From Luteibacter jiangsuensis (GTDB taxonomy: Bacteria > Pseudomonadota > Gammaproteobacteria > Xanthomonadales > Rhodanobacteraceae): a DNA stretch of 64,000 nucleotides. Location of the stretch: assembly GCF_011742555.1 (NCBI RefSeq), contig NZ_JAAQQR010000010.1, positions 86,466-150,465 on the forward strand, read 5' to 3'. The notes beneath the pieces are model-generated. The model saw only the letters and a program-made list of their open reading frames with translations, searched no databases and was not told the DNA's origin. Of this stretch, positions 1 through 9,299 are shown one piece after another. Position 1 is the first letter of the stretch. Each line of letters begins with the position of its first letter. Both the position numbers and the translations under genes were made by a program.

Positions 1-1
1 G

Positions 2-466
2 GGCACCATGCAGGTGGACTTCATGATGCCCGAGCGCCTGGGCGCCGAGTACGTGGACGAACACAGCCAGCGCCAGCATCCGGTGATGCTGCACCGGGCC
101 ATCGTGGGCTCGATGGAGCGCTTCATCGGCATCCTGATCGAGCACCATGCGGGCTTGCTTCCCACCTGGCTTGCCCCCATTCAGGCCGTGGCGTTCAGCA
201 TCACCGACGCCCAGGCCGATTATGTGCGCGAAATCGTGCAAACCCTTGTCGGACAAGGCTTCAGGGTGGAAGCCGATTTGCGCAACGAAAAGGTCGGATA
301 TAAAATCCGCGAGCATACGTTGCAGAAGGTCCCCTATCTCATCGTGGTCGGCGACCGCGAGCGGGAGACCGGTACCATTTCCGTACGTACCCGCGGTGGC
401 GAAGACCTCGGCAGCATGCCGGTGGCCGACTTCGTCCAACGTTTGGAAGCCGAGACCCGCCGCTAG
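2..466 (+). CDS. thrS: Threonyl-tRNA synthetase, C-terminal part (5' end outside window)
   Basis: Charges tRNA-Thr with threonine in the cytoplasm. Only the last 154 codons are present, and the frame is open to the window edge. The visible start matches the end of the class II catalytic core: [18 protein letters not shown], then [19 protein letters not shown] (motif 3 region). The rest is the anticodon-binding domain, beginning near [11 protein letters not shown]. It ends with TAG 44 bases before infC, the order thrS-infC-rpmI-rplT seen in many gammaproteobacteria. Identification is secure; nothing can be said about the missing N-terminal TGS and editing domains. Confidence 0.95.
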   Translation, partial: GTMQVDFMMPERLGAEYVDEHSQRQHPVMLHRAIVGSMERFIGILIEHHAGLLPTWLAPIQAVAFSITDAQADYVREIVQTLVGQGFRVEADLRNEKVGYKIREHTLQKVPYLIVVGDRERETGTISVRTRGGEDLGSMPVADFVQRLEAETRR

Positions 467-510
467 GCCGCGGGTCCGGTATTGGGATCATTCTTCTGGA
501 GGATAGCGGT

Positions 511-1038
511 ATCGCTACGACCGATAACAAGGGCAATCGCAAGAACAACGAGATCCGCGTCCCGCGGGTCCGCGTGCTGGGCGCCGAAGGCGAGCAGCTT
601 GGCATCATGGACACCCGTGATGCCATTCGTGCCGCCGAGGATCTCGGCATGGACCTCGTCGAGATCCAGCCGAACGGCGATCCGCCGGTCTGCAAGATCA
701 TGGATTACGGCAAGTTCAAGTTCGAAGCCCAGAAGAAGGCCTCCGCTGCCAAGAAGAAGCAGAAGCAGGTCGAGATCAAGGAAGTGAAGTTCCGCCCCGT
801 CACCGACGAGGGCGACTACCAGATCAAGCTGCGCAAGATGCGCGAGTTCCTCGAAGAGGGCGACAAGGTCAAGGTCACGATCCGCTTCCGCGGTCGCGAA
901 ATGTCCCACCAGGACCTCGGCCAGAACCTGGCCCGCCGCGTTCAGACGGACATCGGCGAAGACGGCGTGGTCGAGTCGTTTCCGCGCCTCGAAGGCCGCC
1001 AGATGGTCATGATGATCGGGCCTAAGAAAAAGGCGTGA
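511..1038 (+). CDS. infC: Translation initiation factor IF-3 with AUC start codon
   Basis: IF-3 binds the 30S subunit, prevents premature 50S joining and proofreads start-codon choice. The protein has 175 residues when read from ATC at 511, close to the usual family length. The N-domain carries [13 protein letters not shown] and [19 protein letters not shown]; the C-domain carries [17 protein letters not shown] and ends [15 protein letters not shown]. The first in-frame ATG or GTG lies 21 or more codons further in and would remove conserved N-domain residues. A strong GGAGG (498-502) sits 8 bases before the ATC, which fixes the start. Rare AUU/AUC starts are a known hallmark of infC, because IF-3 discriminates against them and so represses its own translation. 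The autoregulation here is inferred from that family rule. Confidence 0.96.
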   Translation: MATTDNKGNRKNNEIRVPRVRVLGAEGEQLGIMDTRDAIRAAEDLGMDLVEIQPNGDPPVCKIMDYGKFKFEAQKKASAAKKKQKQVEIKEVKFRPVTDEGDYQIKLRKMREFLEEGDKVKVTIRFRGREMSHQDLGQNLARRVQTDIGEDGVVESFPRLEGRQMVMMIGPKKKA

Positions 1039-1052
1039 GCGCGCCCATGGCG

Positions 1053-1148
1053 CTTGTAAGTCGGCCGCTGCGCGGCCTGTAAACCGTAAGCTGCCACACG
1101 AAGGCTCTTACTTACGGTTCGCAGGCCGCGCAGCGGCCGACTTACAAG
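1053..1148. repeat. Long imperfect palindrome (REP-like hairpin) between infC and rpmI
   Basis: The left arm (1053-1090, starting CTTGTAAGTCGGCCGCTG) is complementary to the right arm (1111-1148, ending CAGCGGCCGACTTACAAG) over 38 bases with only a few mismatches. The loop is 20 bases. The sequence differs from the GTGGGAGCC palindromes found later in the window, so it belongs to another family. In RNA it would form a very stable stem and could damp read-through from infC into rpmI or stabilise the infC 3' end. It is not followed by a T-run, so it is not a classical terminator. Confidence 0.8.
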
Positions 1149-1212
1149 CAGGCGCTCCGCGCCGCTGACTCACGCACCCCGGCGCACCCTCTGGCGCGCC
1201 CCTCACGCTTCC

Positions 1213-1230
1213 GTTACAATCGCTGGCTCG
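1213..1230 (+). promoter_or_regulatory. Candidate promoter core for rpmI-rplT-pheST-ihfA
   Basis: TACAAT at 1215-1220 is a good -10 box, followed by a GC-rich discriminator (GGCTCG). The -35 region at 17-base spacing is poor. The block GTTACAATCGCTGGCTCG recurs with two changes directly upstream of tRNA-Pro at 6075-6092, which supports a real function. It lies 115 bases before the rpmI start and after the hairpin that separates infC. Confidence 0.5.
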
Positions 1231-1334
1231 GTCCGTATGGATGGGCCGAATCACCGTACCCGGCAGGATGGAAAGTGCAGGCCCTTCAAGGCCTTGCCGC
1301 CGGATCAGTCAGCAACCGAATACGGAGCATTCCG

Positions 1335-1532
1335 ATGCCCAAGATCAAGACCAACCGGGCGGCGGCGAAGCGTTTTCGCAAGACCGCTTCCGGCAAGTTC
1401 AAGGCCGGTCACGCCTTCAAGTCGCACATCCTGACCAAGAAGTCGACCAAGCGTAAGCGCGGCCTGCGCGCTCCCAACCACGTCAAGGCGTGCGACACCA
1501 AGGGTGTGGCTCGCATGTTGCCGTATCTCTAA
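1335..1532 (+). CDS. rpmI: 50S ribosomal protein L35
   Basis: L35 is a small basic component of the large ribosomal subunit. The 65-residue protein begins [20 protein letters not shown] and ends [17 protein letters not shown], the full family length. The frame stays open upstream, but ATG 1335 is preceded by CGGAG (1323-1327) and gives the conserved PKIKT N-terminus, so it is chosen. It lies 14 bases before rplT, and the two are co-transcribed in all relatives. In enterobacteria L20 represses this pair by binding the mRNA; whether that occurs here cannot be read from the sequence. Confidence 0.97.
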   Translation: MPKIKTNRAAAKRFRKTASGKFKAGHAFKSHILTKKSTKRKRGLRAPNHVKACDTKGVARMLPYL

Positions 1533-1546
1533 GGGAGGCTTGAACC

Positions 1547-1906
1547 ATGGCTCGTGTTAAGCGTGGCGTTACCGCACGTCGTCGTCACAAGAAGATCATC
1601 GGCCGTGCCAAGGGCTACTACAACGCCCGCCGCAAGGTATTCCGCGTAGCCAACCAGGCCGTCATCAAGGCCGGTCAGTACGCCTACATCGGTCGCAAGC
1701 AGCGCAAGCGCCAGTTCCGCGCGCTGTGGATCGTCCGTATCAACGCCGCCGCCCGTCAGTTCGGTCTGTCCTACAGCCGTCTGATCAACGGTCTGGCCAA
1801 GGCCAACATCTCGGTCGACCGCAAGGTCCTCGCCGACCTGGCCGTGCATGACATCAAGGCGTTTGGCGCGATCGCAGAGAAGGCCAAGGCCAGTCTGGCT
1901 GCGTAA
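1547..1906 (+). CDS. rplT: 50S ribosomal protein L20
   Basis: L20 binds 23S rRNA early in 50S assembly. The 119-residue protein starts [21 protein letters not shown] and contains [11 protein letters not shown] and the family signature around [19 protein letters not shown], at full family length. A near-perfect Shine-Dalgarno GGGAGG lies 8 bases before the ATG. It is followed by a strong hairpin plus T-run that separates it from pheS. Confidence 0.97.
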   Translation: MARVKRGVTARRRHKKIIGRAKGYYNARRKVFRVANQAVIKAGQYAYIGRKQRKRQFRALWIVRINAAARQFGLSYSRLINGLAKANISVDRKVLADLAVHDIKAFGAIAEKAKASLAA

Positions 1907-1928
1907 TCCGCTTTACCACGCGCGGTAG

Positions 1929-2999
<1,071 letters not shown>

Positions 3000-3027
3000 T
3001 CGATCCCAAGTTCAACGAGTCGCTCCC

Positions 3028-5409
3028 ATGAAATTCTCCGAAAACTGGCTGCGCGAACTGGTGGCCATCGATGCCGACCGGGCCGCGCTGGTGCACGCAC
3101 TGACGATGTCGGGCCTGGAAGTCGAAGAGGTCACGCCGCTGGGCGAGGGGCTCGACGGTGTCGTCGTGGCCGAAATCGTCGAGGCGGCGAAGCATCCCGA
3201 GGCCGACCGCCTGCAGGTCTGCACCGTGGACGCGGGGCAGGGCGAGCGCCTGCAGATCGTCTGCGGCGCGCCGAACGCGCGCGTGGGCATTCGCGTGCCG
3301 CTGGCGAAAGTCGGGGCAACGCTCCCCGGCGGTATCCAGATCAAGGCGGCGAAGCTGCGCGGTGTCGAGTCGTTCGGCATGCTCTGCTCGGCGAAGGAGC
3401 TCGGCATCGACGCCGACGCTTCCGGCCTGCTCGAGCTGCCTGCGGATGCGCCGGTGGGCACGCCGCTTGCCGATTACCTCGGGCTGCCCGACGCCACCAT
3501 CGAACTGAAGATCACGCCGAACCGTCCCGACGTGCTCGGCCTGAACGGTCTCGCCCATGACGTGGCCGCCCTGTTCGCCAGCCGCGTGAAACCCGTCGGC
3601 GGCACCGAGGCGGCGATCGGTTCCAGCCTGTCGCGTCCGGTGCGGCTCGAAGCCGGTGCCGACGCACCGCGTTACCTCGGCCGCGTGATCGAAGGTGTGG
3701 ACGCGACGGCGCGTTCGCCTCTCTGGCTGGCGGAGCGCCTGCGCCGCTCGGGTATTCGCCCGATCAGCGCCATCGTCGACATCACCCAGTACGTGATGCT
3801 CGAACTCGGGCATCCGCTGCATGCCTTCGACAACGACACGCTTTCCGGTGCCATCCGCGTGCGCCATGCCGGCGAGGGCGAGACCCTGAAGCTTCTCGAC
3901 GGCAACGACGCCAGACTCGATCCGTCCTTCGTGGTGATCGCCGACGAAGCGCGGCCGCTTGCCGTGGCCGGCATCATGGGTGGCTTCGACTCGCGCGTGA
4001 CCGACGGCACCCGCAACGTGTTCCTCGAAGCGGCGCATTTCGCACCGTCCGCCATCATGGGCCGTGCCCGCAAGCTGGGCCTGCACACCGATGCCTCGCA
4101 CCGTTACGAGCGCGGCGTGGATCCTGCCCTGCCGAAACGCGCCATGGAGCGCGCCACGGAATTGCTGCTGCAGATCGCCGGCGGCAAGGCAGGCCCGGTC
4201 ACGGTCGCCGAACGGCCGGAAGATCTGCGTGAGCATGCGCCGGTATTCCTCCGCCATGCGCGCCTGCGTCGCGTGCTGGGCATCGAGGTGGCGGCTGGGG
4301 AAGTGACCCGTATCTTCACCGCCCTCGGCATGGCCGTGGAAGAAGTGGCGGACGGCTGGCGGATCACCCCGCCCAGCAGCCGCTTCGACATCGAGCGCGA
4401 GGAAGACCTCATCGAGGAAGTCGCCCGCATCCACGGCTACGAGCGCATTCCCACCCACGTGCCGGCGGGCGAGATCGCCCTGCGCGCCGAGCCCGAGGCC
4501 CGGCTGAGCGAGATGGCATTGCGCGACCAGCTCGCCGCCCGAGGCTACTTCGAAGCGGTGACGCTCTCGTTCGTCAGCGCCGAACTGCTCGCTACCTGGC
4601 AGCTCGACGGCGACGCCGTGCCGCTGGCGAATCCGCTGTCCGCCGATCTGGCGGTCATGCGCACCTCGCTGCTGCCCGGCCTCGTCGAGGCCCTGCGCCA
4701 TAACCGCGCCCGTCAGCAGGACCGCGTGCGCCTGTTCGAAGTGGCTCGCAGCTTCCACGCTACCGGTGGCGCGCCGGACGAGGTGGGCCGCGTCGCGGTC
4801 GTCGCTTCCGGCGGCGCACGCGCCGAGCAGTGGGGCGAGGCCAGCCGCACCGTCGATTTCTACGACCTCAAGGGTGACCTCGACGCCCTGATCGCCCATA
4901 CCGGCGAGCCGCAGCGCTGGTCGGTGGACGCCGAGAGCCTGCCTTCCTGGCTGCATCCGGGACGCGGTGCGCGCGTCCTGCGCGACGGGCAGCCGGTGGG
5001 TTTCCTGGGCGCATTGCATCCGGCACTCGCGAAGGCGCTCGATCTGGGCGCGGACGTCCACGTGATGGAATTGGCCCTCGAACCCATCCTGGCCCGCAGG
5101 CTGCCGAGCGCGGCACGCGTGCCGCGCTTCCCGGCCGTGCGTCGCGACATCGCGGTGGAACTGCCCGAGGACGTGTCCTGGGCCGCGGTGGAGGCGGCCG
5201 TGCGCGGCGCGCTTGGCGACGTCCTGAAGGAGGTTCGCCTGTTCGATCGCTATGCCGGCAAGGGGATCGATGAAGGGCGAAAGAGTCTCGCTATGGGCTT
5301 GATTTTACAGGACGCTTCACGCACCCTTACCGACGACGATGCCGACGCTCGCGTGGCAGACGCGGTGGGGGCATTGGAGAAATCATGCAAGGCGAGACTG
5401 CGAGGATAA
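3028..5409 (+). CDS. pheT: Phenylalanyl-tRNA synthetase beta subunit
   Basis: The beta subunit edits mischarged Tyr-tRNA-Phe and binds the tRNA. The 793-residue protein starts [15 protein letters not shown]. Domains in order are: EMAP/tRNA-binding (about 40-150, [15 protein letters not shown] and [18 protein letters not shown]), B3/B4 editing core (about 210-390, ending [22 protein letters not shown]), B5 (about 400-475), catalytic-like core, and C-terminal ferredoxin-like anticodon-binding domain (about 700-793, [19 protein letters not shown]). It ends TAA one base before ihfA. Confidence 0.97.
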   Translation: MKFSENWLRELVAIDADRAALVHALTMSGLEVEEVTPLGEGLDGVVVAEIVEAAKHPEADRLQVCTVDAGQGERLQIVCGAPNARVGIRVPLAKVGATLPGGIQIKAAKLRGVESFGMLCSAKELGIDADASGLLELPADAPVGTPLADYLGLPDATIELKITPNRPDVLGLNGLAHDVAALFASRVKPVGGTEAAIGSSLSRPVRLEAGADAPRYLGRVIEGVDATARSPLWLAERLRRSGIRPISAIVDITQYVMLELGHPLHAFDNDTLSGAIRVRHAGEGETLKLLDGNDARLDPSFVVIADEARPLAVAGIMGGFDSRVTDGTRNVFLEAAHFAPSAIMGRARKLGLHTDASHRYERGVDPALPKRAMERATELLLQIAGGKAGPVTVAERPEDLREHAPVFLRHARLRRVLGIEVAAGEVTRIFTALGMAVEEVADGWRITPPSSRFDIEREEDLIEEVARIHGYERIPTHVPAGEIALRAEPEARLSEMALRDQLAARGYFEAVTLSFVSAELLATWQLDGDAVPLANPLSADLAVMRTSLLPGLVEALRHNRARQQDRVRLFEVARSFHATGGAPDEVGRVAVVASGGARAEQWGEASRTVDFYDLKGDLDALIAHTGEPQRWSVDAESLPSWLHPGRGARVLRDGQPVGFLGALHPALAKALDLGADVHVMELALEPILARRLPSAARVPRFPAVRRDIAVELPEDVSWAAVEAAVRGALGDVLKEVRLFDRYAGKGIDEGRKSLAMGLILQDASRTLTDDDADARVADAVGALEKSCKARLRG

Positions 5410-5410
5410 G

Positions 5411-5710
5411 ATGGCGCTGACCAAGGCGGAAATGGCCGAGCGGCTTTTCCTCGACGTGGGCCTCAACAAGCGTGAGGCCAAGGAGTTCGTTGACGCGTAC
5501 TTCGAAGTCGTGCGCGAGGCACTGGAGCGGGGCGAACAGGTGAAACTGTCGGGTTTCGGCAATTTCGACCTGAGGCAGAAGAATCAGCGGCCCGGTCGCA
5601 ATCCGAAGACCGGCGAGGAAATTCCCATCTCTGCCCGGCGGGTGGTCACCTTCCGCCCCGGCCAGAAACTCAAGGTAAGAGTCGAGGGCTATGCTGGATC
5701 CAGGGAATAA
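5411..5710 (+). CDS. ihfA: Integration host factor subunit alpha
   Basis: IHF is a sequence-specific DNA-bending heterodimer that shapes promoters, replication origins and recombination sites. The 99-residue protein begins [24 protein letters not shown] and contains the DNA-binding arm [27 protein letters not shown] with the intercalating proline. Length and sequence match IHF-alpha. ATG 5411 follows the pheT stop by one base, and its ribosome-binding sequence (GAGGA) lies inside the last pheT codons, so translation is probably coupled. The pheT-ihfA pairing is conserved in gammaproteobacteria. Confidence 0.97.
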   Translation: MALTKAEMAERLFLDVGLNKREAKEFVDAYFEVVREALERGEQVKLSGFGNFDLRQKNQRPGRNPKTGEEIPISARRVVTFRPGQKLKVRVEGYAGSRE

Positions 5711-6047
5711 CACCGAACTTCCCGCCATTCCGGCGAAGCGCTACTTCACCATCGGTGAGGTCAGCGAGCTTTGCGGCGTCAAGCCGCATGTCCTTCGCTA
5801 TTGGGAGCAGGAGTTTCCGGCCCTGAAGCCCGTCAAGCGCCGCGGCAACCGCCGCTATTACCAGCGCCACGACGTGCTCATGATCCGCCAGATCCGCTCC
5901 CTGCTGTACGACGAGGGCTTCACCATCACGGGCGCCCGCGCCCGGCTGGAAGGCTCGCAGGCGCGCATGGAGGCCAGCATGTCGCACCAGATCGTCCGCC
6001 AGGTACGCCTGGAGCTCGAAGAAGTCCTGACCCTCCTTCGTCGCTGA
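5691..6047 (+). CDS. MerR-family transcriptional regulator downstream of ihfA
   Basis: A 118-residue helix-turn-helix regulator. The MerR DNA-binding domain spans about residues 16-85 ([30 protein letters not shown], then [19 protein letters not shown]), followed by a short coiled coil ([25 protein letters not shown]) that would dimerise. It lacks an effector domain and metal-binding cysteines. The start overlaps the ihfA end by 20 bases, so it is translated from the same messenger. This ihfA-merR pairing is common in proteobacteria, but the regulon is unknown to me. Confidence 0.9.
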   Translation: MLDPGNNTELPAIPAKRYFTIGEVSELCGVKPHVLRYWEQEFPALKPVKRRGNRRYYQRHDVLMIRQIRSLLYDEGFTITGARARLEGSQARMEASMSHQIVRQVRLELEEVLTLLRR

Positions 6048-6074
6048 TCCGCTTCCGCAGATCGCGGCGATGCT

Positions 6075-6092
6075 GTTACAATCGTTAGCTCG
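6075..6092 (+). promoter_or_regulatory. Candidate promoter of tRNA-Pro
   Basis: TACAAT (6077-6082) forms a -10 box 11 bases before the mature tRNA 5' end, so the precursor would have only a few leader bases. The GC-rich discriminator AGCTCG fits stringently controlled stable-RNA promoters. The 18-base block GTTACAATCGTTAGCTCG differs at two positions from the block upstream of rpmI (1213-1230). The -35 region is weak. Confidence 0.55.
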
Positions 6093-6093
6093 T

Positions 6094-6170
6094 CGGGGTG
6101 TAGCGCAGCCTGGTAGCGCACTACGCTGGGGGTGTAGTGGTCGCGAGTTCGAATCTCGCCACCCCGACCA
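6094..6170 (+). tRNA. tRNA-Pro (anticodon GGG)
   Basis: A 77-base cloverleaf. Acceptor stem CGGGGTG pairs with CACCCCG. The D-arm is GCGCAGCCTGGTAGCGC. The anticodon arm is CTACG-CTGGGGG-TGTAG, with anticodon GGG in the seven-base loop (one G-U pair in the stem). The T-arm is GCGAG-TTCGAAT-CTCGC. CCA is encoded. It reads the proline codon CCC. A Rho-independent terminator follows within 7 bases. tRNA-Pro downstream of the ihfA block is typical of Xanthomonadales. Confidence 0.97.
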
Positions 6171-7619
6171 TTATTCAAAAAAGCGTCCTTCGGGGCGCTT
6201 TTTTTTGCTCGGAAGCAAGGCGAGCATGGCAAGGCCCAGCAAGATCGCCACGTCGATCCAGGCAAACCAGTTGCCCCAGCGCGCATAGGGCGTCCGCGTC
6301 TCGCGTATCGCAAGGTCTCCGACCAGTTCTGCGTCGTCGTGTTCGCTGGATGCTTCCGCCATCACGCGGCCGCGGTCGTCGCTGAGGGTAAGCCGGCCGG
6401 AGCGGGCGGCACGAGCGATGGCGAAACCGCCTTCGACCCCTCGCATGATGGCCATGCGGCTGTGCAGCCAGCCGTCCTCCACGAAATCCCAGGCAGGCAC
6501 GAGCAGGAGTTGCGCGTTCCGTTGGCCGTAGGCTGCCGCGAAATCCTGAAAGTCCATGTCCTTGCAGATCGCGAGGCCGACACGCGGGTTGCCCGGGAGC
6601 ATCCGGAACGAGGTGCCGGGCGTGAATCTGTCTTCGAAGCCGGGAATCAGGTGATGCTTGTGGTACGTGGCGGGTGACATCGCCCCCGGTTGGAAGACCA
6701 TTGCCGTGTTCCGTTCCGCACGGTTCTCCACCTGGAAATCGACGCCGACATCGACGACAACGCCGCGCTCCTTCGCGAAGCTGGCGAAGGCAGGGATAGG
6801 GGCTGAGGCGGCGAAGCTGCCTTCCGGGATAACGATCACCTGGGCTCCCTTGCCGGCGGCGCGATCCATGGCCGCGAGGTAGCGATCCTGGCGCGACTTG
6901 CCTTCCGGCGAATCCGCGGCCACAAGTTTGCCGCTCTGGTCGAGCGAGATGAGTCCCACGCGAATCTGGGATGTGGCCGGGGTGGCGAGGCGCCAGAAGC
7001 CGTAGGTGAGGGCAGCCGCCAGGACCAGCACCGCGCTTCCGGCTATCGCGATCCGGACCCTGGTCGCGACATGCGTCGCACCCAGCATGGCCACCGCAGT
7101 CGCGACGAGGAGCAGCAGCGCACCGATGCCCCAGATGCCCGTCAGCGCGGCCAACTGGATGACCGGCAGCGCGTCCATCTGGGTATAGGCGATGTCGAAG
7201 AAGGTGCCGTGGGGAGAGAGCAGGTTATTGAAGAATGCCAATGCCACCCAGGTGACCGGCAGGGCGAGTGTCGCCGCGACGGGCCGGCCGCGCATCAGCA
7301 GGCGTTTATGAAGCAGGACGCAAAGCGCGGCCATCGCACCGGGTAAGGCCATGGCGTAGATGACGACAGCCAGCGGCAGGCGGATGTGGCTGTACATGTA
7401 GGACCAGAGGTTGCCCGAGCCGACTGCCATCGCCAGGAAGGCGGCGGCGACGGCCCACGATGTCCGTACCCTCGATGCCAGCCACAGCACGGGAAGAGGC
7501 GCCAGCCAGATGGCCCACCACACCGGGTGGGTGCCGCTCCCGTACCACCAGCCGATGGCCGTCAGGGCGGTCGCCAAAAGCCATGCCGGCATGGCCGAGC
7601 GCTCAGGTTGCGAAGGCAT
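6171..7619 (-). CDS. Apolipoprotein N-acyltransferase-like membrane protein with nitrilase-fold domain
   Basis: A 482-residue protein with an N-terminal block of about six to seven hydrophobic helices (roughly residues 10-215), a periplasmic carbon-nitrogen hydrolase domain (about 220-455) and a final helix (WIDVAILLGLAMLALL). The Glu-Lys-Cys triad of Lnt/nitrilase enzymes is recognisable: Glu in VIVIPEGS, Lys in TYHKHHLIPGFEDRF, Cys in GLAICKDMDF. Canonical Lnt transfers a third acyl chain to lipoproteins. This copy is divergent in the motif flanks (ICKDMDF rather than ICYE) and sits alone with a TetR regulator, so it may be a paralogue acting on another amine or a carrier lipid. The start at 7619 (GGAAG upstream) overlaps the TetR stop, suggesting co-transcription. 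Confidence 0.8.
   Translation of the reverse strand: MPSQPERSAMPAWLLATALTAIGWWYGSGTHPVWWAIWLAPLPVLWLASRVRTSWAVAAAFLAMAVGSGNLWSYMYSHIRLPLAVVIYAMALPGAMAALCVLLHKRLLMRGRPVAATLALPVTWVALAFFNNLLSPHGTFFDIAYTQMDALPVIQLAALTGIWGIGALLLLVATAVAMLGATHVATRVRIAIAGSAVLVLAAALTYGFWRLATPATSQIRVGLISLDQSGKLVAADSPEGKSRQDRYLAAMDRAAGKGAQVIVIPEGSFAASAPIPAFASFAKERGVVVDVGVDFQVENRAERNTAMVFQPGAMSPATYHKHHLIPGFEDRFTPGTSFRMLPGNPRVGLAICKDMDFQDFAAAYGQRNAQLLLVPAWDFVEDGWLHSRMAIMRGVEGGFAIARAARSGRLTLSDDRGRVMAEASSEHDDAELVGDLAIRETRTPYARWGNWFAWIDVAILLGLAMLALLPSKKKRPEGRFFE
6177..6206. terminator. Rho-independent terminator shared by tRNA-Pro and the convergent gene
   Basis: A-tract plus GCGTCC (6183-6188), loop TTCG, then GGGCGC (6193-6198, with one T-G pair) and eight Ts. 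The A-tract makes it symmetrical, so it can stop transcription in both directions. It overlaps the last codons of the minus-strand acyltransferase-like gene, which ends at 6171 and reads KKKRPEGRFFE through the hairpin. Confidence 0.9.
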
Positions 7620-8184
7620 CGATCAGTCTTCCAAGGGACGCGAGGTAGAAGACCCGGAATTGCGTTTCGTCATAGCTGAAGCGGCCCGCCCGATACAAAA
7701 CGATGAGCCCATGGGCGTGCGCCCACAGATCCATCGCCAGATCCCATTCGTCGAGTTGTCGCAGTGCGCCTTGCGCGATGCCTTCCACGATGGCGTCGGC
7801 GATGAGGTTCAGCGTGGGCGAACGACGCGCGTGGAAGTCCTCGGGGAAGCGCCTGGCATCGTCCCGCGGCAGCCCGAAGGCGTGGTCGAACAGGTGCGGA
7901 TGCGCCACGGCGTAGTCGAGGTAGGACGCCAGCATGGCCAGGAGTCGCCGGCGCGGATCGCGCTGCCGCGCGTGGCTTGCCCATGTCCGCGCTGCCTCCT
8001 CGAAGCTGTCGTTGGACAGGCGCTCCAGCAGCGCTTCCCGATTGGGAAAATGGCGGTAGATCGCCATGGCCGACAAGCCAAGCTCGCCCGCCACGCGGCG
8101 CATGGTCACGGCCTCGGCGCCATGAGCGTCGAACAGGGCATGAGCGGCGGCGAGGATTCGGTCGGCGGTCTTGGCGGTCGGCAT
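7603..8184 (-). CDS. TetR/AcrR-family transcriptional repressor
   Basis: A 193-residue regulator. The N-terminal TetR helix-turn-helix covers about residues 5-52 (TADRILAAAHALFDAHGAEAVTMRRVAGELGLSAMAIYRHFPNREALL in pieces). The C-terminal helical ligand domain has a TetR_C-like WAHAHGLIVLYRAGRF segment. The chosen start (ATG at 8184) gives the usual 2-8 residues before the HTH; longer frames upstream lack a ribosome-binding site. A perfect palindrome GTTTACACTGTAAAC directly abuts the start codon, a likely autoregulatory operator. The gene overlaps the downstream acyltransferase-like gene by 17 bases, which it probably controls. The ligand is unknown. Confidence 0.9.
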   Translation of the reverse strand: MPTAKTADRILAAAHALFDAHGAEAVTMRRVAGELGLSAMAIYRHFPNREALLERLSNDSFEEAARTWASHARQRDPRRRLLAMLASYLDYAVAHPHLFDHAFGLPRDDARRFPEDFHARRSPTLNLIADAIVEGIAQGALRQLDEWDLAMDLWAHAHGLIVLYRAGRFSYDETQFRVFYLASLGRLIDAFAT

Positions 8185-8199
8185 GTTTACACTGTAAAC
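8185..8199. promoter_or_regulatory. Palindromic operator candidate for the TetR regulator
   Basis: GTTTACA-C-TGTAAAC is a perfect 7+1+7 palindrome whose edge touches the TetR ATG. Its size and symmetry fit TetR-family operators. On the minus strand TTGCGT lies 17 bases upstream of a TTACAG hexamer inside the palindrome, so the transcript could begin at or near the ATG. No Shine-Dalgarno is present, consistent with a leaderless message. Confidence 0.7.
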
Positions 8200-8309
8200 G
8201 ATGGCGTCCGGGTGACGCAACGCCCCCCATGGTTCAAGCTTCGCGAAGCCCGACCGATAACGGGAGGTGCGACTATTCGCGGCTGCGGCCGCCACGGGGA
8301 AAAAAGGCC

Positions 8310-9260
8310 ATGAGCGTTGACGACTCGCTTCTTCGCGAGGACCCAGGGGTTTACAAGACCTTGCTGGAGTCGACCCGCGCCATTCCCTGGAAAATAGACT
8401 GGGCCACGCTGCGCTTCGCCTATATCGGCCCGCAGATCGAGGAGCTGCTCGGGTGGACGCCCGATTCCTGGGTCACGGTGCAGGACTGGGCTGACCGCAT
8501 GCATCCCGAAGACCGCGAGCGGGTCTTCAATTTCTGCGTGGCGCAATCGCAGGCAGGTGTGGACCACGAGGCCGATTACCGTGCCCTGCGCAAGGACGGG
8601 GAATTCGTCTGGATCCGCGACGTCGTGCACGTGGTGCGCAATCCCGACGGCACGCCGCATGCGCTGATCGGTTTCATGTTCGACATCAGCGAGCGCAAGC
8701 GCACCGAAGAGCGGCTGCTCGACATGCAGCGCGAACTGGAGGAACTGTCGTACAAGGACGGCCTGACAGGCCTGGCCAACCGTCGTCGCTTCGACATGAT
8801 GATGGACGCGGAGTGGCGCCATGCGCAGAGCCTGCGCCAGCCGGTGTCGGTCGTCGTGCTCGATATCGATTACTTCAAGCAGTACAACGACCACTACGGC
8901 CACCTCGAAGGCGACGAGTGCTTAAAGCGCGTGGCGAGGACGCTGGAAGGTGTTCTGCGTGGGCCGCGCGACATGCTCTGTCGCTTCGGTGGGGAAGAGT
9001 TCGTGCTGCTGCTGCCGGATACCGACGAGGGCGCGGCCATGGCCATGGCATGGCGCTGCCTGGATCTCGTGGACAAGGCTCTCATCGCTCACGCCGGGCA
9101 TGGTTCCGGCAGGCGGCTCACGTTGAGCGCGGGTGTGAACACCGTGGTACCTAAAGAGCACGACGAGGTCACCCCGTTCCTCGCCACGGCCGACCGGCGG
9201 CTCTATCTGGCGAAGGAACGTGGCCGTGCGCGGGTGGTGTGCGACGACGGCGTGCTTTAG
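8310..9260 (+). CDS. PAS-GGDEF diguanylate cyclase
   Basis: Makes cyclic di-GMP from two GTP. The 316-residue cytosolic protein has a PAS_3-type sensor (about 20-130, ending FMFDISERKRTEERL), a short coiled coil, and a GGDEF domain (about 147-312). The active-site loop is intact: GGEEF at 227-231, with D150-GLTGLANRR and the metal-binding DIDYFK. The product-inhibition I-site normally reads RxxD five residues before GGEEF. Here the spacing gives GPRD (218-221) with Arg one place too early, so feedback may be weak or absent. ATG 8310 follows GGGGA at 8296-8300. It is divergent from the TetR gene and convergent with serA. Confidence 0.93.
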   Translation: MSVDDSLLREDPGVYKTLLESTRAIPWKIDWATLRFAYIGPQIEELLGWTPDSWVTVQDWADRMHPEDRERVFNFCVAQSQAGVDHEADYRALRKDGEFVWIRDVVHVVRNPDGTPHALIGFMFDISERKRTEERLLDMQRELEELSYKDGLTGLANRRRFDMMMDAEWRHAQSLRQPVSVVVLDIDYFKQYNDHYGHLEGDECLKRVARTLEGVLRGPRDMLCRFGGEEFVLLLPDTDEGAAMAMAWRCLDLVDKALIAHAGHGSGRRLTLSAGVNTVVPKEHDEVTPFLATADRRLYLAKERGRARVVCDDGVL

Positions 9261-9299
9261 CGCCGCTCCACGGTCGACGTACTTCCCCGGGCGCTGGCG

